A DNA stretch of 51,669 bases from Acidobacteria bacterium 13_2_20CM_57_17 (GTDB taxonomy: Bacteria > Acidobacteriota > Terriglobia > Acidiferrales > UBA7541). The translations under genes and the position numbers were made by a program. This document shows positions 10,189 to 18,663 of the stretch, piece after piece. The stretch spans positions 1-51,669 of the forward strand of contig MNDE01000050.1 in the NCBI GenBank assembly GCA_001914785.1, read 5' to 3'. The number at the start of each line of letters is the position of its first letter. Position 1 is the stretch's first letter. The notes below the pieces were generated by a model. The model was not told the origin of the DNA and made no database searches. It worked only from the letters and a program-made list of their open reading frames with translations.

Positions 10189-10441
10189 AGGGCAGTCATT
10201 TCGGCCTTGCTAGTCCAAAACAGCCAAAATCGCGTTCTTTAGAATCAATCACTTACGAAATGCTCTTTTTGTAAGTCCTTTCCTTTGACATTCATGCAAA
10301 TTCATAGGGGGGTAGGGGGGTACAGCACCTATGGCACGCGCTGACGAGGTCGCTCGCTGCTCTTCCTCTTGGATGGGCTCCAACAGTCATGCTGCCGACT
10401 CAGCCGCCCAGTGTGGGCAAACTGCCGCGGTGTGGCAGCAA

Positions 10442-11809
10442 CTACATGTCGTCCGGGGCGAATTGCGAGAACGCGTCCGGTGCCGCCTCTTCAAACCGCG
10501 TGAACCGGCTCCGGAATACGAACTTGACCATGTCGGTCGGTCCATTTCGCTGTTTCGCGATTCGGAGTTCCGTTTCTTCCCTTTCTTCCGGCGTCGCCCC
10601 CGCTTTGAAGAAATGCGGCCGATAGATGAACATCACCATGTCCGCGTCCTGTTCGATGGCGCCGGACTCGCGCAAATCCGATAGCTGGGGCCCGCGCTCG
10701 TCGCGTTCCGGCGCGCGCGTAAGCTGGCTGAGCACCAGCACGGGAATCTGCAACTCCTTCGCCAGTCCCTTCAATCCTCGCGAGATGCTGGACACCTCTT
10801 CCTGGCGGTTCCCAAAACGTCCGCGCGCGGTAATCAGCTGGAGATAGTCCACCACTAGCATGGACAATCCTTTGTCGCGCTTCAGCCGCCGCGCCTTGGC
10901 CCCGATTTCCAGCACGCTGATCGATCCCGCGTCGTCGATCCACAGGGGCGCCGATGAAATCGTTCCCAGCGATTCCGTCATCCGCCGCCAGTCTTCCTTG
11001 CTCAAATGCCCGGTGCGGAATTTGTGCGCGTCAATCTGCGCCACCGACGCCACCAGTCGCTGCAGCAGCGATTCCTTGGACATTTCCAGGCTGAACATGG
11101 CTACCGGGTGCCCGCCGCGAATGGCGATGTTTTCCATCAGGTTCAGCGCCAGCGCCGTTTTCCCTTGCGAAGGCCGCGCCGCCAGGATCAGCAATTCCGA
11201 AGGCTGCAAGCCGGATGTGAGCTTGTCCAGCTCGATATAGCCCGTGGGGATTCCCGTGATGCTCTTGCCTTCACGGAAGATTCTTTCCAGCCGTTCAAAA
11301 TTGTCGCGAACGATGTCCTTTATCGAAATCAGCCCAGCGCGCACGCGGTCTTCCGCCAGCGCAAAAATCGAAGACTCCGCGTTGTCCAGGATCGCGTCGG
11401 CGCCGTCCTCGCCCTCAAAGGCGCGCTGCTGGATATTGTGCGTGGCGTGAATCAGGTTCCGCAGGATCGCCTTTTCCTTGACGATGCGCGCGTAATGCTC
11501 GATGTTCGTGACCCTCGGCATGCCGTCGGCGAGTGACGCCAGGTACGGCGCGCCACCGGAGGCTTCCAGTTCGCCCTTGCGGTTCAGCTCCTCGGTCAGC
11601 GTCACCAGGTCGATGGCCTGCTGGCCCTCGCCCAGAGAGATCATCTGCGTGAAAACGCGCCGGTGCTGGTCCAGAAAGAAATCTTCCGGCCGCAGATGCT
11701 CGATCGCCGGGTTCAGCGCGTGGTTATCCAGCAAAATCGCGCCAAGAACAGAGCGTTCCGCATCCAGGTTATTAGGCAAGGGTTTTTCGAGTGTGGCTTC
11801 AGAGGGCAT
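10442..11809 (-). CDS. dnaB: Replicative DNA helicase DnaB
   Basis: LPNNLDAERSVLGAILLD, LLILAARPSQGKTALALNLMENIA (Walker A), MLVVDYLQLI, SQLTRAPERD. Confidence 0.96.
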   Translation of the reverse strand: MPSEATLEKPLPNNLDAERSVLGAILLDNHALNPAIEHLRPEDFFLDQHRRVFTQMISLGEGQQAIDLVTLTEELNRKGELEASGGAPYLASLADGMPRVTNIEHYARIVKEKAILRNLIHATHNIQQRAFEGEDGADAILDNAESSIFALAEDRVRAGLISIKDIVRDNFERLERIFREGKSITGIPTGYIELDKLTSGLQPSELLILAARPSQGKTALALNLMENIAIRGGHPVAMFSLEMSKESLLQRLVASVAQIDAHKFRTGHLSKEDWRRMTESLGTISSAPLWIDDAGSISVLEIGAKARRLKRDKGLSMLVVDYLQLITARGRFGNRQEEVSSISRGLKGLAKELQIPVLVLSQLTRAPERDERGPQLSDLRESGAIEQDADMVMFIYRPHFFKAGATPEEREETELRIAKQRNGPTDMVKFVFRSRFTRFEEAAPDAFSQFAPDDM

Positions 11810-12155
11810 TAGTATTCGCTTTATATTCGCCTACAATAACACAAAGCTCTTTTGCCGCGCAAGACTGGCTTGCACACGGAAACGCGGCAGTCAAAAAATT
11901 TCAGGTGGCGAGAATAATTACGATGGGCCTCGACCAGTTCCTGTTTGCTGCTTTGTGATGTTGGCGCAGTGTGCGCCGGAGAAAGACGCATGTCAATTAG
12001 GATGGATGTGCAAGATTGCGGAACATGTGCAAAACTTTTTGACTTTTTCCGCGCAATGTTTTTTGCGGCCTCCGGCATTGAAAAATGTGTCGCTTTGCGC
12101 GAAGCGCGCATCGAAGTTTTGTGTATAAATCCAGAATAGAGAACGGAGAGTCTCG

Positions 12156-13169
12156 ATGGCAAAAATGAAAGTGGCGCTGGTGCCCAAACCGGGAGCGGAT
12201 TTCGAAATCGTCGAGCGTGAAATTCCGCAGCCATCGGTGGGGCACGTGCGCGTTCGCGTGCAGGCTTGCGGCATTTGCCACAGCGACAGTCTCGTAAAAG
12301 AGGGACACTGGCCCGGCATTCAATATCCCCGCGCCCCCGGGCACGAAGTCGCCGGCGTGGTCGACGAAATAGGTTCCGGCGTCATCGGATGGAAAAAAGG
12401 CCAGCGCGTCGGTGTCGGCTGGCACGGCGGGCAGGACGGCACGTGCCTCCCGTGCCGCCGCGGAGATTTCGCCAATTGCCGCAACCTGAAAATTTCGGGA
12501 ATCAGTTATGACGGCGGCTACCAGGAATACATGATCTCCCCGGTGGAAGCGCTTGCCGCCATTCCGGAGAGCCTGGATGCCGCAGAGGCCGGTCCCCTGC
12601 TCTGCGCGGGAATCACCACCTTCAACTCATTGCGTCACAGCGGCGCGTCGCCCGGCGACCTCGTTGCCGTGCAAGGCATCGGCGGCCTTGGGCATCTCGG
12701 AATTCAGTTTGCCAATAAATTTGGATACAGAGTTGCCGCGGTCGGCCGCGGCCCGCAAAACGCCGCCCTCGCGAAAAAACTCGGCGCGCACTTGTATATC
12801 GACAGCAAAGCCACCAACGCCGCGGAAGAACTTCAGAAGCTCGGCGGCGCCAGCGTGATTTTGGCCACCGCTCCGGATTCAAAATCGATGTCCGAACTCG
12901 TCGGCGGTCTGGCCTTGAACGGGACACTGCTGGTTGTCGGCGCGGGGCAAGGTCCGATCGAGGCTTCGCCGATTCAACTCATCATGGGGCGAAGGAGAAT
13001 CCAGGGCTGGCCTTCCGGCATTCCCACAGACTCCGAAGACACCCTGCGCTTCGCCGAAATGACCGGCATCCGCCCCATGATCGAAAAATTTCCCCTGGAA
13101 AAAGCAGCCGAAGCCTACACCCGCATGGTGAGCGGCAAAGCCGAATTCCGCGTTGTTCTCACTATGTAA
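12156..13169 (+). CDS. Zinc-dependent alcohol dehydrogenase (AdhP-like MDR)
   Basis: VQACGICHSDSLVKEGHWPGIQYPRAPGHEVAGVVDEIGSGV, CLPCRRGDFANCRN. Confidence 0.9.
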   Translation: MAKMKVALVPKPGADFEIVEREIPQPSVGHVRVRVQACGICHSDSLVKEGHWPGIQYPRAPGHEVAGVVDEIGSGVIGWKKGQRVGVGWHGGQDGTCLPCRRGDFANCRNLKISGISYDGGYQEYMISPVEALAAIPESLDAAEAGPLLCAGITTFNSLRHSGASPGDLVAVQGIGGLGHLGIQFANKFGYRVAAVGRGPQNAALAKKLGAHLYIDSKATNAAEELQKLGGASVILATAPDSKSMSELVGGLALNGTLLVVGAGQGPIEASPIQLIMGRRRIQGWPSGIPTDSEDTLRFAEMTGIRPMIEKFPLEKAAEAYTRMVSGKAEFRVVLTM

Positions 13170-13170
13170 A

Positions 13171-13545
13171 CTATTGCAATTCGGATATCGCTCTCAAGAC
13201 GGCAGCCTGTATGCAAGTGGCGGCGTGAGTCGAAAAACTGCCACTAGAGCTTTCGTTAAAGGTCTTGACGGCGAGCAGGAGACCCTCATTGCCACGTTGA
13301 ATTAAATCCAGCGTGCCGATGCCCGCAGAAGAATATCTTTCGGCGATAGGCACGACTAAAGAGAGGTTGGCTTCGATCAGGCGCCTAGCGGCAGATTCCG
13401 CTAGCTCATTCTGTTTCCTCACGCGTTGCAATAGATCGGTCTCTTCGCCTTTCGTCAACGGCGGAATAGTGCTGAGCTCGCGCAGATAGAACTTCAACGG
13501 ATCATTGGCGTCCAAATCCATCACATGCTCACCGGTCATAGGCAT
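13171..13545 (-). CDS. Truncated sigma-70-like protein (regions 1.2 and 2 only)
   Basis: DPLKFYLRELSTIPPLTKGEETDLLQRV (region 1.2) + EANLSLVVPIAERYSSAGIGTLDLIQRGNEGLLLAVKTF (region 2); stops after ...VLRAISELQ, no regions 3/4. Confidence 0.8.
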   Translation of the reverse strand: MPMTGEHVMDLDANDPLKFYLRELSTIPPLTKGEETDLLQRVRKQNELAESAARRLIEANLSLVVPIAERYSSAGIGTLDLIQRGNEGLLLAVKTFNESSSGSFSTHAATCIQAAVLRAISELQ

Positions 13546-13585
13546 CGCTCGCCTGTCGATTGATAGCGCTCGATGAGGAACGGAG

Positions 13586-14032
13586 CTACGATTCTTTTTC
13601 GACTGTCACCTTGATCTGCGCGGTCACGTCGCGGAACACCTTGATGGTCACCTGAAATTCTCCGATGCTCTTGATCGGCTCGCCAAGCTGTGCCTGGCGC
13701 TTGTCAATCTTGAAGCCCTGCGCCCCAAGCCCCTCCGCGATGTCGGCGGAAGTCACCGACCCGAACATCTGATCGTTTTCTCCGGTCTTGCACGTAAACT
13801 TGAGCGAAATCCCGTTGAGCAATTCGGCTTGCTTCTGCGCGGCTTCCAGCTCCGTCGCCGTCTTTTTGGCCAGCGAAGTGCGAATCCGCTCGATGGCTTT
13901 CAAGTTTCCCGCGGTCGCTTCAACGGCAAGCTTTTTCGGCAAAAGAAAATTGCGCGCGTAGCCCGGCTTCACCGTCACCACGTCGCCGCGGTGGCCCAGC
14001 TTTTCGACGTCTTCCTGAAGAATGATTTGCAT
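13586..14032 (-). CDS. rplI: Ribosomal protein bL9
   Basis: MQIILQEDVEKLGHRGDVVTVKPGYARNFLLPKKLAVEAT. Confidence 0.97.
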   Translation of the reverse strand: MQIILQEDVEKLGHRGDVVTVKPGYARNFLLPKKLAVEATAGNLKAIERIRTSLAKKTATELEAAQKQAELLNGISLKFTCKTGENDQMFGSVTSADIAEGLGAQGFKIDKRQAQLGEPIKSIGEFQVTIKVFRDVTAQIKVTVEKES

Positions 14033-14086
14033 GTCTTCTCTCTAAGCTCCTGTTTCCTTGCCCCTTGGGGTCATCACCGCGAGGGT

Positions 14087-14602
14087 TCATGCCTTTGGCG
14101 CTTCAGCGACTAGCGCGGCAGCCGGTGCCGCTGTTCCATGTGACGGCGCTGCGTGGGCCGCTCCCGGCACTACGACGCGAGGCGCCTGCGTGCCCGCCGC
14201 GCTTCCGGAGAATGGCAATAGCGCGATGTTGCGCGCCCGCTTGATGGCCACGCCCAGCCAGCGTTGGTGCCTGGCGCAAACGCCCGTCATTCGTCGCGGC
14301 AGTATCTTTCCGCGCTCCTGCACGAACTGCGAGAGGATGTCCGCGCGCTTGTAGTCGATGAAGTCCATCTTCTCGACGCAGAACTTGCACACCTTCTTCT
14401 TGCGGAAATACTGGCGCTTGCCTCTGGGCCGGCCTCCGGGCCCCCCAGGTCCGCCCGGACCGCCTCCTCCCGGGCCGCCTTCGCGCCGCGGACCACCGTG
14501 CCCGCCGCCCGGGCCGCCGTGACCGCCACCGTGGCCGCCTTCTCGCCGTGGAGCTCCTCCCGGCGCTGTTGCTTGTTTCTGTTCCTCTGCCATACCTTCC
14601 AC
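14087..14602 (-). CDS. rpsR: Ribosomal protein bS18 with long Gly/Arg-rich N-terminal and Ala-rich C-terminal extensions
   Basis: Core [69 protein letters not shown]; start could be MAEEQ (14593). Confidence 0.93.
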   Translation of the reverse strand: MEGMAEEQKQATAPGGAPRREGGHGGGHGGPGGGHGGPRREGGPGGGGPGGPGGPGGRPRGKRQYFRKKKVCKFCVEKMDFIDYKRADILSQFVQERGKILPRRMTGVCARHQRWLGVAIKRARNIALLPFSGSAAGTQAPRVVVPGAAHAAPSHGTAAPAAALVAEAPKA

Positions 14603-14704
14603 CCTTTCACTCGTCGCCCGGCCTCGCCGGGAACAAACCTTTTATGATTCCGGTAAAACCGGAGTCACTTTGCTTTAAACAAAAAATCTCATCGCAGCGC
14701 AGAA

Positions 14705-15121
14705 CTAGCTCGTCGCCGTGGCCTGCTCCGGAGCCGCCGCCGCAGGAGCAGGAGCCGGCGTTCGCCGCGGACGCCGCGCCGCGCGCTTCTCGCGCTTCAG
14801 CGAAAGTTTCTTCTGGCGTTTCAAATCTTCATCCAATCGCACGGTCTGATACTTAATCACGTTGTCTTGCACGCGCAGGCGCCGCTCCAGCTCAGCGATC
14901 AATTCGCCGTGCGTGGTGCGGATTTCCTGATGCACGTAAATTCCTTCGCGGTGCTTGGCCACGCGGTACGCCAGCTTCCGCGTGCCCCAGTGCTCGGTCT
15001 TCTCGATCTTGCCGCCCTTTTCCGCGCAAGTGTGCTCGACGACCGCGAGCAGCTTCTTGATTTCATCTTCCGGCGTCGCCGGACGCACGATGAAAACCAA
15101 ATCGTAATAACGCTCTTCCAT
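14705..15121 (-). CDS. rpsF: Ribosomal protein bS6 with basic/Ala-Pro-rich C-terminal tail
   Basis: MEERYYDLVFIVRPATPEDEIKKLLAVVEHTCAEKGGKIEKTEHWGTRKLAYRVAKHREGIYV. Confidence 0.95.
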   Translation of the reverse strand: MEERYYDLVFIVRPATPEDEIKKLLAVVEHTCAEKGGKIEKTEHWGTRKLAYRVAKHREGIYVHQEIRTTHGELIAELERRLRVQDNVIKYQTVRLDEDLKRQKKLSLKREKRAARRPRRTPAPAPAAAAPEQATATS

Positions 15122-15205
15122 AATGACCTCTTTTTCTTTTGACCCCGAACGAATCGGCGTCGCTTCAAATCTTTCCCGGGCGCGCAAAACGAAAGAAAAC
15201 TCTTT

Positions 15206-15802
15206 CTACTTTTGCTCCGCTTCTTCCGGCTCTTCTGGTTTCCGCCGGTTGTATTTCGTCATCGCCGCGTCGAGTCCCTGCTTCAGGATCATCTCCACGG
15301 CGTCTCCGGCTTCGCCGATCATTTCCGCCGCGACTTCCAATTCCGCCTTTTTCATCGGCCGCAGAACGTATTCTTTGCGGCTGCTCAACGGATGGTCCGG
15401 CCCACACCCAAGCCGCAGCCTTGCGAATTCCTGCGTGCCGACCGAACTGATCACGGACTTCGCGCCGTTGTGGCTTCCCGCGCTGCCGTCCGGATGAATC
15501 CGAATGGTGCCCAGCGGCAGTTGCGCCTCGTCCCACATGAGCAGCAGATCTTCCGTGCCCAGTTCGTACTTACCCAGCAGATCCCTCACGGAAACTCCGC
15601 TGAGATTCATGTACGTCTGCGGCTTTGCCAGGATCACTTCTTCCCCGGCAATCTTTCCCCGGCCCACCAGCGCCTTGCCCTCGGGCCGTTCCACGCGAAT
15701 CCCGCTGCGATTCGCCAGTTCATCCACCGCCATGAAACCCAGGTTATGCGGCGTCCACTGATACTCCGGATCGGGATTCCCAAGTCCCACAATGAGCCGC
15801 AT
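15206..15802 (-). CDS. pth: Peptidyl-tRNA hydrolase
   Basis: MRLIVGLGNPDPEYQWTPHNLGFMAVDELA, AKPQTYMNLSGVSV, GSAGSHNGAKSVISSVGTQEFARLRLGCG. Confidence 0.95.
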   Translation of the reverse strand: MRLIVGLGNPDPEYQWTPHNLGFMAVDELANRSGIRVERPEGKALVGRGKIAGEEVILAKPQTYMNLSGVSVRDLLGKYELGTEDLLLMWDEAQLPLGTIRIHPDGSAGSHNGAKSVISSVGTQEFARLRLGCGPDHPLSSRKEYVLRPMKKAELEVAAEMIGEAGDAVEMILKQGLDAAMTKYNRRKPEEPEEAEQK

Positions 15803-15841
15803 AGACGTTTTTCCAGCCGCCCGCAAATCGCGGGGCGCGCG

Positions 15842-16594
15842 TTACTTTTTCTTTTCGCCCTTGTCGCTTTTTTCGCTCTTCTCCGCCTTGGGCTTGGCTT
15901 CCTCTTCGGCGCCTTCTTCGCCTTCCACTTCCTTCTTGCCCTTCTTGATGACTTCCGGCTCGGCCGGCGTTGCGGTTTCCGCAGCCACGGCTTCCGCAGG
16001 CTTCTCTTCTTCGACCTTGAGCATGACCACGTGCGCCAGCACGCGTTCGGGTTCGGTCAGCAGTTTGAGTTTCGTGGTGTCAATCGACAAATCACCGGCG
16101 CGCAACTGCTGGTTGAGCATCAATCCGCTGACATCCACCTTAAACTCCGTCGGAATGTCCGCCGGCAAGCATTCGATTTCCACTTCGCGCGTCACGACTT
16201 CAAAAACTCCGCCTTGCACTTTCACTCCCGCAGGCTCGCCGAAGGTGTGCACGGGAACCATCACCTTCATGCGGACGTCCATGGCCACGCGAAGAAGATC
16301 GACGTGCAGCAATTTTCCGGTGATGGGGTCCGTCAGCCAATCCTTCAGGATCGCAGGCTCGTGCTTGCCGCCAAGGTCCACCTGAAACAGAGTGTTGTGC
16401 CCGGTTTCCGAGCGGAGAATCGCGCTGACTTGCTTGGCGTTCACTGCCAGCGTGATGGATTGGCCCTTGCCTCCATACAACACCGCCGGCACTTTGCCCG
16501 TCTGGCGCAGCCGCCGCGCCTCGTTCTTGCCGCGCGAGCTGCGCGGCGCGCCTTCCACCACAATTTTTTCTGGCTTTTCTGCCTTCTGTGCCAT
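15842..16594 (-). CDS. rplY: Ribosomal protein bL25/Ctc family with acidic/Lys-rich C-terminal tail
   Basis: GKNEARRLRQTGKVPAVLYGGKGQSITLAVNAKQV...LTDPITGKLLHVDLLRVAMDVRMKVMVPVHTFGEPAGVKVQGGVFEVV. Confidence 0.93.
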   Translation of the reverse strand: MAQKAEKPEKIVVEGAPRSSRGKNEARRLRQTGKVPAVLYGGKGQSITLAVNAKQVSAILRSETGHNTLFQVDLGGKHEPAILKDWLTDPITGKLLHVDLLRVAMDVRMKVMVPVHTFGEPAGVKVQGGVFEVVTREVEIECLPADIPTEFKVDVSGLMLNQQLRAGDLSIDTTKLKLLTEPERVLAHVVMLKVEEEKPAEAVAAETATPAEPEVIKKGKKEVEGEEGAEEEAKPKAEKSEKSDKGEKKK

Positions 16595-16616
16595 GTCCTT
16601 CTTCCCTTCCCTGTAG

Positions 16617-16676
16617 GACAGGCATTCCTGCCTGTCTTGTTGCTAGTTCTCAGAGGACAGACAAGAATGTCTGTCC
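16617..16676. repeat. Paired palindromic REP-like elements (REPIN-like doublet), copies ii and iii
   Basis: GACAGGCA-TTCC-TGCCTGTC (16617..16636) and GGACAGACA-AGAA-TGTCTGTCC (16655..16676), loops in opposite orientation. Confidence 0.7.
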
Positions 16677-16682
16677 TGCAAA

Positions 16683-17627
16683 TCAAATGAACAATTCGCT
16701 GATGGAAGTCTCTTCGTGAATCGAGCGAATCCCGCGCGCCAGCAAATCCGCCACGCTCAACACCTTGATCTTCCCCATCTTTTTCGCCGCCTCGCTCAGC
16801 GGTACGGAGTCTGTCGCTACAATTTCCTTGATGCTTGACTTCTCGATCCGCTCGATGGCCGGCCCGGAAAGCACGGCATGCGTGCAAGCCGCGTACACTT
16901 GCGTGGCCCCTTCTCTCAGCAGCGCTTCCGCCGTCTTCACCAGCGTTCCCGCGGTATCAATAATGTCGTCCACCACCAGCGCGCTGCGTCCGCGAACGTC
17001 TCCGATCAGGTTCATCACTTCGCTCACGTCCACATCCACGCGGCGCTTGTCCACGATAGCCAGGGGCGCATCCAGCTTCTTTGCGAAAAATCGCGCGCGC
17101 TCCACGCCGCCCGCGTCGGGCGAAACTACGGTCAGGCTCGGCAATTTCAATTGCCGGAAGTGTTCGACCAGCACCGGCGAACCGTATAAGTGATCCACGG
17201 GCACGTCGAAATAGCCTTGAATCTGCGGCGCATGCAAATCCAACGTCAGCGCCCGGCTCGCGCCCGCGGTTTCCAATAAGTCCGCCACCAGCTTTGCGGA
17301 GATCGGAACGCGTGGTTTGTCTTTGCGGTCCTGCCGCGCGTAGCAGTAATACGGCAGCACCGCGGTAATCCGCCAAGCCGACGCCCGTTTGAACGCATCG
17401 ATCATCAGCAGCAGTTCCAGCAGATGACAGTCCACCGGAGCGTGGCACGGCTGCACAACAAAAACGTCCGCCCCGCGAACGTTTTCCAGAATCTGAAAAT
17501 AAATCTCACCATCGCTGAAGCGCCCCAGCAGCGCCTTGCCCAGCGGCACGCTCAAGTGGCGGCAGATGCTCTCCGCCAGTACTGGGTTCGCGGTCCCAGA
17601 GAAAATCTTAAATCGGTCGTCGTCCAC
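16683..17627 (-). CDS. prs: Ribose-phosphate pyrophosphokinase
   Basis: FKIFSGTANPVLAESICRHLSVPLGKALLGRFSDGEIYFQILENVRGADVFVVQP...ALVVDDIIDTAGTLVKTAEAL; GTG start inferred at 17627. Confidence 0.93.
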   Translation of the reverse strand: MDDDRFKIFSGTANPVLAESICRHLSVPLGKALLGRFSDGEIYFQILENVRGADVFVVQPCHAPVDCHLLELLLMIDAFKRASAWRITAVLPYYCYARQDRKDKPRVPISAKLVADLLETAGASRALTLDLHAPQIQGYFDVPVDHLYGSPVLVEHFRQLKLPSLTVVSPDAGGVERARFFAKKLDAPLAIVDKRRVDVDVSEVMNLIGDVRGRSALVVDDIIDTAGTLVKTAEALLREGATQVYAACTHAVLSGPAIERIEKSSIKEIVATDSVPLSEAAKKMGKIKVLSVADLLARGIRSIHEETSISELFI

Positions 17628-17752
17628 GACGCTTGCGCTCCGTGTGACCACTCGGTAGCCACACCAACTTGCATGCAACGGAACCGGAAAGATCTTCTAA
17701 ACGATATGGACACGAAGAGACGCTGCGGCAGAATCCACGACACGCTTGCAGA

Positions 17753-18655
17753 CTAGCCTGCGATGCGCATCAGACGAGCGTACCTGTCGCGCGAGAGAGT
17801 CTCGCAGACGAAGATCTGATCGTGCGGAAACCCAACAGCGGCTCGGCGCGCCATCGCTGGGCTCGGGAAAACTCCAAACACCGCCGAACCGCTACCCGCC
17901 AGCGAGGCTTCCGTAGCTCCTTTTTGGAGCAACTCCCGCTTGATTTGATCAAGCCGGGGATGCCGCTGAAAAACCGGCCCTTCAAAATCATTGGAAAGGC
18001 CGTTTCCCTGCGAGCTCCAAGATAGAGCACAGAACTGAAAGAGTTTAGAGGTTCCCGCCGAATTTGTCAACGCGAGCGGTTTGGCCTCCAGCCAGCGGTA
18101 GGCGTCGGGGGTCGGCACATAAATGTCTTTTGGCGAGACAATCAGGACCTGCAACTTCCGAATATCCGGCAGAGGATAGATTTCGTCGCCTTTGTTTACG
18201 CCGAGCGCTCGCCCGCCCAGCAGGAAAAAAGGCACGTCCGCGCCGAGGGATGCGGCAATTTCCAGCAATCGAGCGCCGGCCAGTTTCTTTTTTGTGAGCC
18301 GCAGATAGCCCAACAGAGCTGCCGCGGCGTCGCTCGATCCTCCGCCGAGGCCTCGGCCCGCCGGGATTGTTTTCTTGAGCGCGATTTGCACCCCGCCGGT
18401 GATTTTCAGTTCACAGCGAAGCGCATCCACGGCGCGATAGACAAGGTTCTTCTGAGGTGGTTCTGCGGAAAGGGGCTGGTTCCCTTGGATGGTCAGTGAA
18501 ATTTCCGACGAGCGTGAGGTGCGCAACCGCAAGTCGTCATGCAAAGAGATCATTTGGAAAATGGTCCTTAACTCGTGAAAACCATCATCACGTTTCCCGA
18601 GGATATCCAGGCGCAGATTGATTTTTGCAAACGCGGGAATGCGGACTTCGGGCAT
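17753..18655 (-). CDS. ispE: 4-diphosphocytidyl-2-C-methyl-D-erythritol kinase
   Basis: IPAFAKINLRLDILGKRDDGFHELRTIFQMISLHD, KTIPAGRGLGGGSSDAAAALLGY. Confidence 0.94.
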   Translation of the reverse strand: MPEVRIPAFAKINLRLDILGKRDDGFHELRTIFQMISLHDDLRLRTSRSSEISLTIQGNQPLSAEPPQKNLVYRAVDALRCELKITGGVQIALKKTIPAGRGLGGGSSDAAAALLGYLRLTKKKLAGARLLEIAASLGADVPFFLLGGRALGVNKGDEIYPLPDIRKLQVLIVSPKDIYVPTPDAYRWLEAKPLALTNSAGTSKLFQFCALSWSSQGNGLSNDFEGPVFQRHPRLDQIKRELLQKGATEASLAGSGSAVFGVFPSPAMARRAAVGFPHDQIFVCETLSRDRYARLMRIAG

Positions 18656-18663
18656 GCGCTGGA

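Noticed and set aside
15212-16690. 492-aa plus-strand ORF
   Set aside because: Antisense to pth and rplY; His/Arg/Phe-rich shadow composition typical of GC-rich antisense frames.
17628-17752. tRNA-like segment between prs and ispE (TGTGGCTACCGAGTGGTCACACGG)
   Set aside because: Resembles a D-arm by chance; no anticodon stem, T-arm motif or acceptor stem could be built.
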